From an uncultured Roseibium sp. (GTDB lineage: Bacteria > Pseudomonadota > Alphaproteobacteria > Rhizobiales > Stappiaceae): DNA of 64,000 bases. The position numbers and the translations under genes are program-made. Positions 1 to 8,328 of this stretch are shown in pieces (position 1 is the stretch's first letter; the number at the start of each line of letters is the position of its first letter). The stretch is from NCBI RefSeq assembly GCF_963669205.1, contig NZ_OY769915.1:4376001-4440000 (forward strand), written 5' to 3'. The notes below the pieces were generated by a model. The model ran no database searches. It was not told the origin of the DNA and saw only the letters and a list, made by a program, of their open reading frames with translations.

Positions 1-1401
1 CGCGGCCACTTCGAACCCGAGCGCATCCAGCGAGGTCTGCAGCCCGCTCTTTTCAAGATATCCGGCAACCACCCTGGAACCGGGAGCGAGGGACGTCTTC
101 ACGTGAGGCGGGACCTTCAGGCCACGGTCAACCGCGTTGCGCGCCATCAGGGCAGCCGTGACCATGTTGCGCGGATTGGCCGTGTTGGTACAGCTGGTGA
201 TCGCGGCAATGATCACGTCGCCATCGCCGATGTCGTGCTCCTTGTCCGGTACGCCGACACGCCGGACGGTTTCTCCCTCAAGCCTCAGCCGGTCGCTGGC
301 CTTCGCCAGATCGATACGCTGCTCGGGACGCGAAGGGCCGGAGACCGACCGGCCGATGCTGCCGAGATCGAGCTGGACCACCTCGTCATATTCGATCGCC
401 GGATCAGCGTCTGTGACCCACAGGTCCAGCGCCTTGCAGTAGATCTCCGTGTTGCCGGCCGCCTCACCGCGCCCCGTGTCCCGCAGATAGGCCGTCGTGC
501 GCTCGTCGACCGGACAGAACACCATCGTCGATCCGTATTCGGGCGCCATATTTGCGATGGTCGCGCGATCCGCGACGCTGAGCGTTCCGTATCCGGGACC
601 GAAGAGTTCGACGAACGTGTCGACGACACCGAGCGCGCGTAGTCGTTCCGCGATCACCAGCGCGATATCGGTCGCCATGATGTCGTCCGACGGAGCACCG
701 CTGATCTCGAGACCGATCACGCGCGGAACATTGACGGGCGTGGTCTCGCCGAACAGCACGGCCTCGGCTTCCAGGCCGCCGACGCCCCACCCCATGATGC
801 CGAGCGCGTTGATCATCGGCGTGTGGCTGTCCGTTCCCAGACAGGAATCTGGAATGAGCAGACCAGGGTCTTCGTTCGAGGGCAACACGGTCTGTCCGAG
901 ATATTCAAGGTTCACCTGGTGGCAGATGCCGCCGCCCGGCGGCATGACGCGAAGGCGCGGGAACCTTGTTTCGCAGGCCTTCAGGAAGGCGAAGCGTTCG
1001 CGGTTGACCTCGAATTCCCGGTCCATGTTCTTTTGCAGGGCGAACCTGTGCGCCCAGTGGTTGATCGACATGGAGTGATCGATCACGAGATCGACGGGCA
1101 GGCTCATGTCAACGCTGAGCGGATCACCGCCCTGCTCTTCCAGCAGGTTGCGCATCGCCATGATGTCGATCAGCGCCGGGATGCCCAGCATGTCATGCAG
1201 CAACAGCCTTGCCGGCCGGAAAGGCACCGCCTCGCCGTTGCGCGCAAGCACCTCGAGCGCCGCCGCACCCTCGGGCGAATGACGCGCGGCGTTTTCGGCG
1301 AGGAGCCGCAGGGAATACGGCAGGCTCCGGTATCTGTCACCCAGAATGCCCCGGTAGTCTGCCGCCAGAAATGATGAATTCGCGATCGGATGGGTACGCA
1401 C
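1..1401 (-). CDS. Aconitase-family hydratase (AcnA-like), N-terminal part, runs off the left edge
   Basis: The enzyme is expected to isomerise a tricarboxylic acid through a cis-aconitate-type intermediate, using a [4Fe-4S] cluster in the cytoplasm. 467 codons are visible and remain open at base 1. Family signatures in order are VDLVIDHS (about residue 103), GICHQVNLEYL (about 160), DSHTPMINALG (about 190) and ITSCTNTANP (401-410). Cys404 is the first cluster ligand; the other two cysteines would lie outside the window. The start is GTG at 1401, chosen because GAGGAGAGG lies just upstream and the similarity begins there. It diverges from the IclR gene and sits near a PEP-mutase/isocitrate-lyase-family enzyme, which suggests a dedicated catabolic hydratase rather than, or as well as, the housekeeping aconitase. 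Substrate cannot be decided from this part. Confidence 0.88.
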   Translation of the reverse strand, partial: MRTHPIANSSFLAADYRGILGDRYRSLPYSLRLLAENAARHSPEGAAALEVLARNGEAVPFRPARLLLHDMLGIPALIDIMAMRNLLEEQGGDPLSVDMSLPVDLVIDHSMSINHWAHRFALQKNMDREFEVNRERFAFLKACETRFPRLRVMPPGGGICHQVNLEYLGQTVLPSNEDPGLLIPDSCLGTDSHTPMINALGIMGWGVGGLEAEAVLFGETTPVNVPRVIGLEISGAPSDDIMATDIALVIAERLRALGVVDTFVELFGPGYGTLSVADRATIANMAPEYGSTMVFCPVDERTTAYLRDTGRGEAAGNTEIYCKALDLWVTDADPAIEYDEVVQLDLGSIGRSVSGPSRPEQRIDLAKASDRLRLEGETVRRVGVPDKEHDIGDGDVIIAAITSCTNTANPRNMVTAALMARNAVDRGLKVPPHVKTSLAPGSRVVAGYLEKSGLQTSLDALGFEVAA

Positions 1402-1470
1402 TTTGCCTCTCCTCGGTTGATACAAAGCTAGACAGTCTGCGGGGATTGCAGCAAGGTGCTTCTCGCACAG

Positions 1471-1486
1471 TTTCATCTGACAGAAC
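1471..1486. promoter_or_regulatory. Putative IclR operator, copy 1
   Basis: TTTCATCTGACAGAAC lies 4 bp before the iclR start, in the divergent spacer with the aconitase gene. The same 16-mer with one change recurs at 2169-2184, before the lyase gene. With one more base on the left, the ends form a rough dyad (GTTTC and AGAAC). Repetition at both ends of the regulator gene is what suggests autoregulation and target control; binding is inferred. Confidence 0.5.
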
Positions 1487-1490
1487 GCCC

Positions 1491-2165
1491 ATGGCCACCA
1501 ATCGCACCGAATCCGTCGAAAGGGCACTCTCGATCCTCAGCGCCTTTTCGACCCAGAAGCCCACCATGACCCTGGCGGAGATCGCCGAGGAAACAGGCTT
1601 GCACAAGAGCACGATCCTGCGCCTGACGAATTCGATGCAGATCTACGGTTTCATCCAGCGCGACGACGACGGCCGCTACAGTGTCGGTCCGAGCGTCTGG
1701 CGTCTCGGCCTGATCTTCCGGCGGGACTTCACCAGGCGGGAACATGTCGCTCCCTCGCTCCGGATCCTGGCTGAAGCGACCGGCGAAACGGCCTCGTTTT
1801 ACGTGCGTGTCGGCAATGAACGTGTCTGTTTATACAGGGAAAATTCTCCCAACTTGCTTCGTTTCCATGTCGAGGAAGGCATGCGGCTGAAGCTCTCGAC
1901 CGGCGCGTCCGGCCTCGTTCTGCGTCACTTCTCGGGCGACGATGTCGGCGATCTCGGGCATTTCAACAGGAACGGAACGGTCAGCACGGTGGGTCAGACC
2001 AATCCCAACATCTCCTCCGTCTCCACACCGGTTTTCAAAAGCACCGGCGAGCTTGCCGGAGCCCTCACGGTTTCGGGCCTCGCCACCCGGTTCGACGAAG
2101 ACGCGCGCGCCAGCGCCATCCCCCTCCTTGAGAGCCTCGCCAAGAGCCTCATGACGGCAGACTGA
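1491..2165 (+). CDS. IclR-family transcriptional regulator
   Basis: This is a cytoplasmic DNA-binding regulator of 224 aa. The N-terminal winged helix-turn-helix is visible as MTLAEIAEETGLHKSTILRL (about residues 25-44), followed by the IclR effector domain to the C-terminus. ATG at 1491 begins MATNRTESVERALSIL, the normal IclR-family N-terminus. An in-frame extension to 1209 runs back across the aconitase start and is unlikely to be coding. It diverges from the aconitase gene and lies upstream of the lyase gene, so it probably controls both. A nearly identical 16-bp motif before this gene and before the lyase is the candidate operator. The effector is unknown, perhaps an acid that is a substrate of the pathway. 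Confidence 0.9.
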   Translation: MATNRTESVERALSILSAFSTQKPTMTLAEIAEETGLHKSTILRLTNSMQIYGFIQRDDDGRYSVGPSVWRLGLIFRRDFTRREHVAPSLRILAEATGETASFYVRVGNERVCLYRENSPNLLRFHVEEGMRLKLSTGASGLVLRHFSGDDVGDLGHFNRNGTVSTVGQTNPNISSVSTPVFKSTGELAGALTVSGLATRFDEDARASAIPLLESLAKSLMTAD

Positions 2166-2168
2166 TTG

Positions 2169-2184
2169 TTTCACCTGACAGAAC
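2169..2184. promoter_or_regulatory. Putative IclR operator, copy 2
   Basis: TTTCACCTGACAGAAC starts 3 bp after the iclR stop codon and lies about 80 bp before the lyase start. It differs from the copy at 1471-1486 at one base. Its position suggests that the lyase gene has its own regulated promoter rather than relying only on read-through from iclR. Confidence 0.5.
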
Positions 2185-2262
2185 GGCTCCCGGCGCTGCT
2201 TGCCAATCAACAAGGCTCGGATTAGTCAGATGCACAAGGCACCCCAACCGGAGTTCGCGAAG

Positions 2263-3138
2263 ATGATGAACCACGAAATCAACAAGGCGTTTCGGGAACG
2301 CCTCGCGCGCGGCGGCGCCGTCCTGATGCCGGGGGCAGCCAATGCCCTGGCCGCACGGGTCATCGACGGGCTCGGGTTCGAGGCGGTCTATATCTCCGGT
2401 GCTGGTCTCACCAACACCTATCTCGGCATGCCCGATCTTGGGTTCATTTCGCTGCCCGAAATCGCGCAGCACGCGTCGGCCATCCGCAACGTCACCAACC
2501 TTCCGATCGTTGTCGATGCGGACACCGGTTTCGGCAATGCGCTCAACGTCACACATACGGTGCGCACGCTTGAGCGCGCCGGGGCCAGCGCCATCCAGCT
2601 GGAGGATCAGGTCAATCCGAAACGCTGCGGACATTTTTCGGGCAAGGATGTTGTCGACCTTGCAGAAGCGCGCAGCCGGATCAAGGCAGCCGCCGACGCC
2701 CGCATCGACCCGAACTTCCAGATTGTCGCACGCACGGATGCCTGCGCGACACACGGCTTCGACGCCGCGATCGAACGCGCCGAAGCCTTCATCGAAGATG
2801 GCGCGGACATCACCTTCATCGAAGCACCGCGCAGTCTTGAGAACATTCGCGACATCCCTGCCCGGCTCCCCGGGACACCGCAATTGATCAATCTCGTTGT
2901 TGGCGGCAAAACACCTATCCTGGACTTGTCGGATCTCGATGGCATGGGTTTCGGACTGGTGCTTTATGCCAACGTCGCACTCCAGGGAGCTCTGAAGGGC
3001 ATGCATGACGCCCTGGCAGTGTTGAAATCGGACGGCCGCATGGATGAAGGCGACCTCGTCGCAAGCTTCGAAGTCCGTCAGAACGCGGTCCACAAGGATT
3101 TCTACGACGACCTCGAGAAACGGTACGCGGCCGATTAG
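2263..3138 (+). CDS. Isocitrate lyase/PEP mutase superfamily carboxylic acid lyase
   Basis: This 291-aa cytoplasmic enzyme belongs to the superfamily that includes methylisocitrate lyase (PrpB), 2,3-dimethylmalate lyase and oxaloacetate decarboxylase. It should cleave or decarboxylate a 2-hydroxy di- or tricarboxylate, with Mg2+ bound through VVDADTGFG (residues 83-91). The catalytic loop signature KRCGH is at 120-124. Length fits the family. ATG at 2263 is preferred over ATG at 2230 and TTG at 2200, because GGAG precedes it and the family alignment begins with the following residues. With an aconitase-family hydratase and an IclR regulator next door it looks like part of a small acid-degradation pathway similar to methylcitrate or dimethylmalate breakdown. 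The exact substrate is not determined. Confidence 0.85.
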   Translation: MMNHEINKAFRERLARGGAVLMPGAANALAARVIDGLGFEAVYISGAGLTNTYLGMPDLGFISLPEIAQHASAIRNVTNLPIVVDADTGFGNALNVTHTVRTLERAGASAIQLEDQVNPKRCGHFSGKDVVDLAEARSRIKAAADARIDPNFQIVARTDACATHGFDAAIERAEAFIEDGADITFIEAPRSLENIRDIPARLPGTPQLINLVVGGKTPILDLSDLDGMGFGLVLYANVALQGALKGMHDALAVLKSDGRMDEGDLVASFEVRQNAVHKDFYDDLEKRYAAD

Positions 3139-3444
3139 GGTCCGGACTCATTGATTGATCCAAAAGATGACCCCAAGGCGACACTCGGCGCTGGTCCACG
3201 AACGCCCACGGTGCAGAATTTCCAGACACGAGACCAAATGCAAGGAACGGCCCTGAGCGGATGTTGGTGTCTCGTGCAGCAAAGGTCTTCTTCGAGCCCA
3301 TTTGTTCCGAACTCTCAGGCGGCTTCGTCGTTAATTGCCTTATGTGACAAATACGACATGATATGCTTGCATCGGTCGCTCCTTAGGTGTGGACGAAGTT
3401 AGGTGTATTGGCTTCCTGGACAAAAGCCGTGAGGAGAACGACCT
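3139..3444. other. Intergenic region with a direct repeat
   Basis: No convincing gene is seen. TTAGGTGT occurs at 3383-3390 and again at 3399-3406, a 16-bp spacing on the same face region of the helix, about 40 bp before the small ORF at 3445. This could be a tandem half-site for a regulator, but two 8-mers are weak evidence. Confidence 0.3.
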
Positions 3445-3645
3445 ATGAACGAGCCAACCAAAGAGAGGACAAGTTATAGTGCAAGGGTTGCAATCAAGGT
3501 TTTCCCTTGGATGATCTTGGCAGCGTTACCTTTCTTTATATGGTGGTTTTTCCTTGGCAGTTTTCGGATCGGTATGGCAGTTTGGATCGTGCTTGGGTTA
3601 ATCATTCCCGGGATTATTGCCTTGGCGACGACGCGAAAAGAATAG
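3445..3645 (+). CDS. Small two-helix membrane protein, unknown function
   Basis: This predicted 66-aa protein is not recognised. It has a polar N-terminus (about 20 residues), two hydrophobic segments (about 21-38 and 43-60) separated by a short glycine/arginine turn, and a basic tail ending ATTRKE. Both segments are long enough to span the inner membrane. The start is supported by GAGGAG placed 8 bp before ATG. The visible AT-richness differs from the genes on its left. It stands alone between the lyase gene and the iclR gene on the opposite strand, so context gives no role. Confidence 0.5.
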   Translation: MNEPTKERTSYSARVAIKVFPWMILAALPFFIWWFFLGSFRIGMAVWIVLGLIIPGIIALATTRKE

Positions 3646-4079
3646 TTTTCTTGATACAGGGCGGAAACCTTCTTCATTCTTTCCAATAGAAAGCGAAGTA
3701 CATAAGTGAGGTCGCCATTCTGCGCAGCTGCCATTGGCGCAACGGCAGCAAAAGTCCGCTTTGTCCGCAGTGCAGACTTTCGTCCACGCTGCAATGACAG
3801 TCTGCTTCCCGCCCGAGTTTCGAGTTGAACGCACCGCACCGAAGGTCTTGGACGAGCTCAATACCGACCTTCGCTGCGGCTTGGATGGACGTCCGCAATT
3901 GGCACGATTTTCACTTTTGTCGGATGTCGCTAACAGAACACGCGAAGTCATTGGTGATGTCCGCATTCCGTCAAATGTTTGCCAAGTGACACGATTCGAC
4001 CGGGTCGGAATTCATGGGTCCATCACCTAGACCGCCTTCTTGTTAAAGAGGACAGAAGGCAGCGGTGGCAAAAGAGCTT
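3646..4079. other. Intergenic region without a clear gene
   Basis: About 430 bp with short open frames on both strands, none with a convincing ribosome-binding site or recognisable product. The part from about 3700 to 4000 contains several near-repeats of GTCCGC and GTCCAC-type words. It has the look of a dispersed intergenic element or decayed sequence rather than a gene. Confidence 0.35.
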
Positions 4080-4859
4080 TTACTCCAGCACGATCTGTTC
4101 GAGCCTTGATGCGGCATTCTGAAGCTTCGGCAACTGGGTGATCAGGCTTTCAATATTGTGCCGCTGTCTCGGCGCATGAATCGACAATGTCGTCATCAGG
4201 CGCCCCCTGTCGTCGCGGATCGCAACGGCAACGGCCGTCATGCCGTCCATGAATTCCTCGTTGTCGACCGAAAACCCGCGCGTCTTCGTCTCCGCGAGTT
4301 CGCGTTTCAGCGCCTCGGGTTCGACCAGCGTCTGCTCGGTCCGCCGCTCCAGCTCCACCGAAGTCAGGAGCCGGTCGAGAACCGACCCCGGCAGGGTCGA
4401 GAGATACATCTTCCCGCTTGCGGTGCTGTGAAACGGCACCTGCGTTCCGATCGGCAGCTGAATGCGCAGCGGCCAATGCGTCTCGACGCGGTCCAGATAG
4501 ACCATGCCGTCACGGCCGGGTGCTGCAAGGTTGCAGGTCTCGCCCACATCCGAGGCAAGATCCCGCATCACCCGGAGGCGCTCCGTCCGGATGCGCTGCG
4601 ACGACAGCGTGTTCGTCGACAGCTTTCGCATCCGTTTGCCCGGACCATAGGACCGCCCGTCAAGACTGCGTTGCAGGAACCCCTCGGTTTCGGCGGTATG
4701 AAGCAGCCGGTGAACGGTCGGCTTCGGCAATCCGACCAGTTCGCAAAGCGTCGAGGGAGCGACCGGAACCCCGGCCCTCGCGACCTCCTCCAGAATGACC
4801 AGCAAACGCAGGTTCGTCGGTATTTTTCCTGCTTCTTCTGTTTCGTGGTCGTCTGACAT
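4080..4859 (-). CDS. IclR-family transcriptional regulator linked to the TRAP operon
   Basis: This 259-aa regulator has the N-terminal winged helix-turn-helix (PVAPSTLCELVGLPKPTVHR, about residues 32-51) and a C-terminal effector-binding domain with the typical GKMYLSTLP and GFSVDNEEFMDGM stretches. ATG at 4859 was chosen; a TTG at 4868 would add three residues. It begins 9 bp after the dctM stop and is therefore probably the last gene of dctP-dctQ-dctM-iclR. It likely regulates this operon and the divergent GMC oxidoreductase through the palindrome at 8241-8265, which resembles the operators of the IclR-family regulator KdgR. That link is inference. Confidence 0.9.
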   Translation of the reverse strand: MSDDHETEEAGKIPTNLRLLVILEEVARAGVPVAPSTLCELVGLPKPTVHRLLHTAETEGFLQRSLDGRSYGPGKRMRKLSTNTLSSQRIRTERLRVMRDLASDVGETCNLAAPGRDGMVYLDRVETHWPLRIQLPIGTQVPFHSTASGKMYLSTLPGSVLDRLLTSVELERRTEQTLVEPEALKRELAETKTRGFSVDNEEFMDGMTAVAVAIRDDRGRLMTTLSIHAPRQRHNIESLITQLPKLQNAASRLEQIVLE

Positions 4860-4868
4860 CTTCGGCAA

Positions 4869-6227
4869 TCATCGGTTCGGCAGCAGTATCAACGCCAGTT
4901 CAGGGGTCAGGGACACGACGATCCAGACACTGATCAAGGCGACTAGGTAAGGCACCGTATAACGAAGTAACCGGAAATAGGGAACTCCCGTGACGCCGGA
5001 CGCCACATAAAGGTTGAGCCCGTAAGGCGGCGTAATGAAACCGATGGATGCACCGACGAGGAAAATCACGGAGAAGTGGATGGGATCCACCCCGACCGAT
5101 GCTGCGATCGGTGCCAGGATCGGCGCAAGGATAATCGTGACCGGAAGGCTCTCCAGAACCATGCCCGACACGAACACGATGATCATTGATGTGAACAGAA
5201 CCGCATGGTAGCCGCCCATCGACGTCACGAAATCGCCGATCGTCGCCTGCGCTCCCAGAAGCGACAGGATCTGCTGCATCACCACCGAGATTGCGATGAG
5301 CGGCGCGAGAATCCCCGTGATCTGGGCCGAGCGGATCACGATGGACGGAACCTCGGTGACCGTGAAGCCCTGGACCACGAACATCTCCGCGTAGCTCTTT
5401 TCGGTAACCGGACGTTCGCCGCGTTTGCCCAGGGTCTTGTTCAGCGGGTAGCTGATGAAACCGGCGAGCATGCAGAAGCCGACGGTCACGCCTGCCGCCT
5501 CGGTCGGCGAGAACTTGCCCGTGTAGATGCCCCACAGGACCAGCCCGATGGCAAAGAAGCCGAGCCACGCGCCGAAGGCGGTTTTCAGAATACGGTTCAG
5601 CTGGAACGGGATCAGGAACCCCCAGCCGTTGAGGCGGCAGATGATCCAGCAGGCCACCTGCATGCCGATGACCATCAGCGATCCGGGGATGATGCCCGCG
5701 ACGAAAAGATCGGAAATCGGCAGGTTCATCAGGAAGCCGTAGACGATGAAGATGATCGACGGCGGAATGATGATCCCGACCGTTCCGCCTGCCGCGGCCG
5801 TTGCCGCCGAGAAGCGCTCGTCATAGCCGCCCTTGACCATTTCCGGATGAAGCATGGACCCGATGGTCGCGGTCGTTGCCGAATTCGATCCCGAGATCGC
5901 GGCGAACAGGCCGCAGGCGCCGAGCGAGGCCATTGCCAGCCCGCCCCTGAGCCAGCCGAGAACGGCATAGGCAAAATCCGATAATCGTCGGGCAATGCCG
6001 GAGCGGTTGATAAGGTCACCGGTCAGGATGAACAGCGGCATCGCCAGGAGCGCAAAGCCCTTGTTGAAGACGTTCAGAAGCTCCGCGCCGAGATTGTCGA
6101 GCGTCAGGCCGAGCACGAAAGAACAGCCGATCACCCAGTAGGCGATGACCAGCAGAACCGGGACGCCGATCATGAACAGGATCGTGACGCCAATGGAAAT
6201 CAGGGTTACCCAGGTTGCATCGGTCAT
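4869..6227 (-). CDS. dctM: TRAP transporter large permease (DctM)
   Basis: This 452-aa inner-membrane protein is the large, channel-forming subunit of a tripartite ATP-independent periplasmic transporter, driving Na+- or H+-coupled uptake of an acid delivered by DctP. The sequence is a succession of about twelve hydrophobic helices with the family's conserved glycine-rich segments, for example AAISGSNSATTATIGSM (about 110-126), GGTVGIIIPPSI (about 147-158) and GFITPPYGLNLYVASG near the C-terminus. Length is normal. Its ATG overlaps the dctQ stop (TGATG), showing translational coupling. The substrate is unknown; the neighbouring GMC oxidoreductase suggests an alcohol- or hydroxy-acid-like compound. 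Confidence 0.95.
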   Translation of the reverse strand: MTDATWVTLISIGVTILFMIGVPVLLVIAYWVIGCSFVLGLTLDNLGAELLNVFNKGFALLAMPLFILTGDLINRSGIARRLSDFAYAVLGWLRGGLAMASLGACGLFAAISGSNSATTATIGSMLHPEMVKGGYDERFSAATAAAGGTVGIIIPPSIIFIVYGFLMNLPISDLFVAGIIPGSLMVIGMQVACWIICRLNGWGFLIPFQLNRILKTAFGAWLGFFAIGLVLWGIYTGKFSPTEAAGVTVGFCMLAGFISYPLNKTLGKRGERPVTEKSYAEMFVVQGFTVTEVPSIVIRSAQITGILAPLIAISVVMQQILSLLGAQATIGDFVTSMGGYHAVLFTSMIIVFVSGMVLESLPVTIILAPILAPIAASVGVDPIHFSVIFLVGASIGFITPPYGLNLYVASGVTGVPYFRLLRYTVPYLVALISVWIVVSLTPELALILLPNR

Positions 6228-6895
6228 CAGGTGTCCTCCCCGATCACGGCCTGCTTGATCAGCGGCTGGTTGGTGCGCCAGTTGCGGATGTCGTCGAAGA
6301 GGTTTTCAAGCACCCTGGCCGCAAGAAGCAGGAAGGACAGCGGCGCGGTGAGCAGGAACCACCACTGCATGACGTTGTCGGTCCCCAGCACGATCTGGAA
6401 ATTCGAGGCGGACAGCGCCGTCAGCCTGAGGGTCGTCACCAGAACGATGACGGCGAAGATGAACCAGAGAACGGCATCAAGGCAGAGGCAAGCCATCTGT
6501 CCCCATCGCGGCATCACCGATCTGAATTCGGAGAAACTGAGATGCGTGCGCAGGCGCACGTTAAAGGCCGCTCCGAACCATGTCATGATCATGAAAAGCA
6601 GCGGCGGAATGGTGGTGGACCAGGGTTGCTGGTTTGCGAACACGAACCGGTCGATCACACCCCAGAAGATGATGAAGGCAATCGCCAGGTAGCTCCACAC
6701 CATGATGGTGCGTTCAAGATGCCGATCGAGAAAGGGCACAAGCCGATAGATGAGAACGATGAGCAGGCCGCCGATCGCTGTTACGAACGCACCCAGAATC
6801 CAGGCTGCCTCCGATTTCAACGCGTTACGGATTTCCCAACTGTCTTGCGATGCGAAAGCGCTCAGGATCGCGCCAAGATCCGACCAGATTGCCAT
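6227..6895 (-). CDS. dctQ: TRAP transporter small permease (DctQ)
   Basis: This 222-aa protein has four predicted membrane helices (around residues 35-52, 66-82, 128-148 and 170-190), the layout of the TRAP small subunit that partners DctM in the inner membrane. It is somewhat longer than typical DctQ proteins. GGGAGGGGCAG directly before ATG at 6895 is a strong ribosome-binding site. It lies between dctP and dctM, overlapping dctM by one base. A strong stem-loop sits in the 92-bp gap to dctP. Confidence 0.88.
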   Translation of the reverse strand: MAIWSDLGAILSAFASQDSWEIRNALKSEAAWILGAFVTAIGGLLIVLIYRLVPFLDRHLERTIMVWSYLAIAFIIFWGVIDRFVFANQQPWSTTIPPLLFMIMTWFGAAFNVRLRTHLSFSEFRSVMPRWGQMACLCLDAVLWFIFAVIVLVTTLRLTALSASNFQIVLGTDNVMQWWFLLTAPLSFLLLAARVLENLFDDIRNWRTNQPLIKQAVIGEDT

Positions 6896-6940
6896 CTGCC
6901 CCTCCCTGTTCCGCCGGTTTTCCCGATCTGAAGACGAATA

Positions 6941-6969
6941 GGGCTGGCGCGTATTGGACGCGCCAGCCC
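6941..6969 (-). terminator. Stem-loop between dctP and dctQ (attenuator or mRNA stabiliser)
   Basis: A perfect 11-bp inverted repeat (GGGCTGGCGCG and CGCGCCAGCCC) encloses a 7-nt loop, 19 bp after the dctP stop. There is no T-tract, so it is probably not a full terminator. Such hairpins after binding-protein genes usually protect the 3' end of the binding-protein message, giving more DctP than permease. Confidence 0.6.
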
Positions 6970-6987
6970 GGTCAGCTTAAAGGGTAA

Positions 6988-8220
6988 TCAGCCTTTCCAC
7001 CAACGCCGTGGTTCGACGTTCTCAGGCTTCATGTCGGCCGGAACGCGGCGTGCGATGTCGTAGATCTCCTGGTAGGTGTCGATGCCACCGGCCCAGCCGT
7101 TCAGACGGTCACGCCATTCCTGCCACAGCTGCGGCTGGAACTCGGGCGAGCACATTTCTTCCGCAAGCTTGATCTCGCTGTCCGGCAGGAAGGCCGGGCG
7201 CACATTGTTCTCGACGAAGATCGTGTCCGGCAGCTGCGGATCGGAGAAGCCGACCGTTTTCACGAGCGCAGCCTCGTTGGCCGCCTGCACGTGCGCCTGC
7301 GCCCAGTAGGCAGACTCCATCACTGCGTCCTGCAGATTGCCTTCCAGGCTGTCGAAGACGCTCGCCGACATCGACGTGTGCTCGGTGCCGCAGAAGAACT
7401 TCAGATCGACCGACTGGCTGACGACCGGCGACATGTTGGCATAGGCCACGGCACTCGCCCAGGTCTCGGCGCCATCGATCAGGCCCTGTTTCAGGCCGTC
7501 GAGCGTTTCTTCCCAGGCAACCGGAACCGGGTTCAGGTTCAGCGCCTTCATGGCGATACGGCCGAGCTGCGTACCGGTCACACGGTTCTTGGTGCCGAAC
7601 AGTTGCTCAAGCTTCGTAACCGTCGGACGGTCTTCCCATCCAAGACCCAGCTGGATACCGCGCAGTTCGCAGTGGCTGAAAAGGAACTTCAGACCGTGAC
7701 GTTTCTCAAGCGGATCACGCAGGATCTTCTGCGATTCCGGGCTATAGAGGAAATAGTACTGCGATGCCCGGCCCGGGAACATGAACGCGTAGTCGAGCAC
7801 GTTGAGATAGGGCGCGCCGCCGGCCGAGTTCTGGGTCGAAGCGGCATAGATGTCGATGATGCCCTGCTGGGTTTTTTCCACGCAGGAAAGCTGACCGCAG
7901 ATCTGGTTGTCGCCGATGAACTCGATACGGATTTCACCGTCTGTCCGTGCTTCCAGATCCCGCGCGAATTCAAGTGCGCCGGCCCGTTCGATCAACAGGT
8001 TCCGGGCATTGAAACCCGCTGCGCCGAACTTCAGCGTATGCTTGGCAGGCTTTGAAAACCGCTTGTCGTAGGTTGATTCGGCCGCCGAGGCGAGGTTGGC
8101 AAGGCTCATTGCACCGCCGAAGGTACCCGCTGCCAGCAGCGTCGAGCTCATTCCGTAAGTACCTGCAACGCGGAACAAATCGCGCCGAGAAATCTTGCTT
8201 AGTTTATTTACCACACTCAT
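6988..8220 (-). CDS. dctP: TRAP transporter substrate-binding protein (DctP), Tat-exported
   Basis: This 410-aa periplasmic binding protein captures the solute and delivers it to DctQM. The N-terminus has a twin-arginine signal, SRRDLF at about residues 10-15, then a hydrophobic run ending near ASAAES. The mature part has DctP-family features, including the TQQGIIDIYA and GLKQGLIDGAETWASA segments around the conserved Arg/Gly binding region. ATG at 8220 was chosen because GGGAGGAAGC lies just before it and the Tat motif is then well placed. An in-frame extension to 8262 is unlikely. Its promoter faces the GMC oxidoreductase, with a large palindrome about 20 bp upstream of the start. Confidence 0.93.
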   Translation of the reverse strand: MSVVNKLSKISRRDLFRVAGTYGMSSTLLAAGTFGGAMSLANLASAAESTYDKRFSKPAKHTLKFGAAGFNARNLLIERAGALEFARDLEARTDGEIRIEFIGDNQICGQLSCVEKTQQGIIDIYAASTQNSAGGAPYLNVLDYAFMFPGRASQYYFLYSPESQKILRDPLEKRHGLKFLFSHCELRGIQLGLGWEDRPTVTKLEQLFGTKNRVTGTQLGRIAMKALNLNPVPVAWEETLDGLKQGLIDGAETWASAVAYANMSPVVSQSVDLKFFCGTEHTSMSASVFDSLEGNLQDAVMESAYWAQAHVQAANEAALVKTVGFSDPQLPDTIFVENNVRPAFLPDSEIKLAEEMCSPEFQPQLWQEWRDRLNGWAGGIDTYQEIYDIARRVPADMKPENVEPRRWWKG

Positions 8221-8240
8221 TGCTTCCTCCCAGTTCGCAA

Positions 8241-8265
8241 TTTTTGAGACGTTTTGTTTCAAAAA
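8241..8265. promoter_or_regulatory. Putative operator palindrome between dctP and the GMC gene
   Basis: Arms TTTTTGAGAC and GTTTCAAAAA flank a 5-bp centre, with one mismatch over 10 paired positions. The core TGARAC-N5-GTTTCA resembles the operator of KdgR, an IclR-family repressor. It lies 20 bp before dctP and about 65 bp before the divergent GMC start, so a regulator bound here could control both. The IclR gene at the end of the dct operon is the natural candidate. Confidence 0.55.
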
Positions 8266-8328
8266 AGGCTAGTTTATTTTGTCCTTTTTGCATAGGCTTT
8301 TTTCAAAGAAATAATTGGGAGACCAAAA

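Noticed and set aside
3598..4030. Several short frames on both strands in the 3646-4079 gap
   Set aside because: Cys/Arg-rich translations without ribosome-binding sites or recognisable family. Probably non-coding or decayed sequence.
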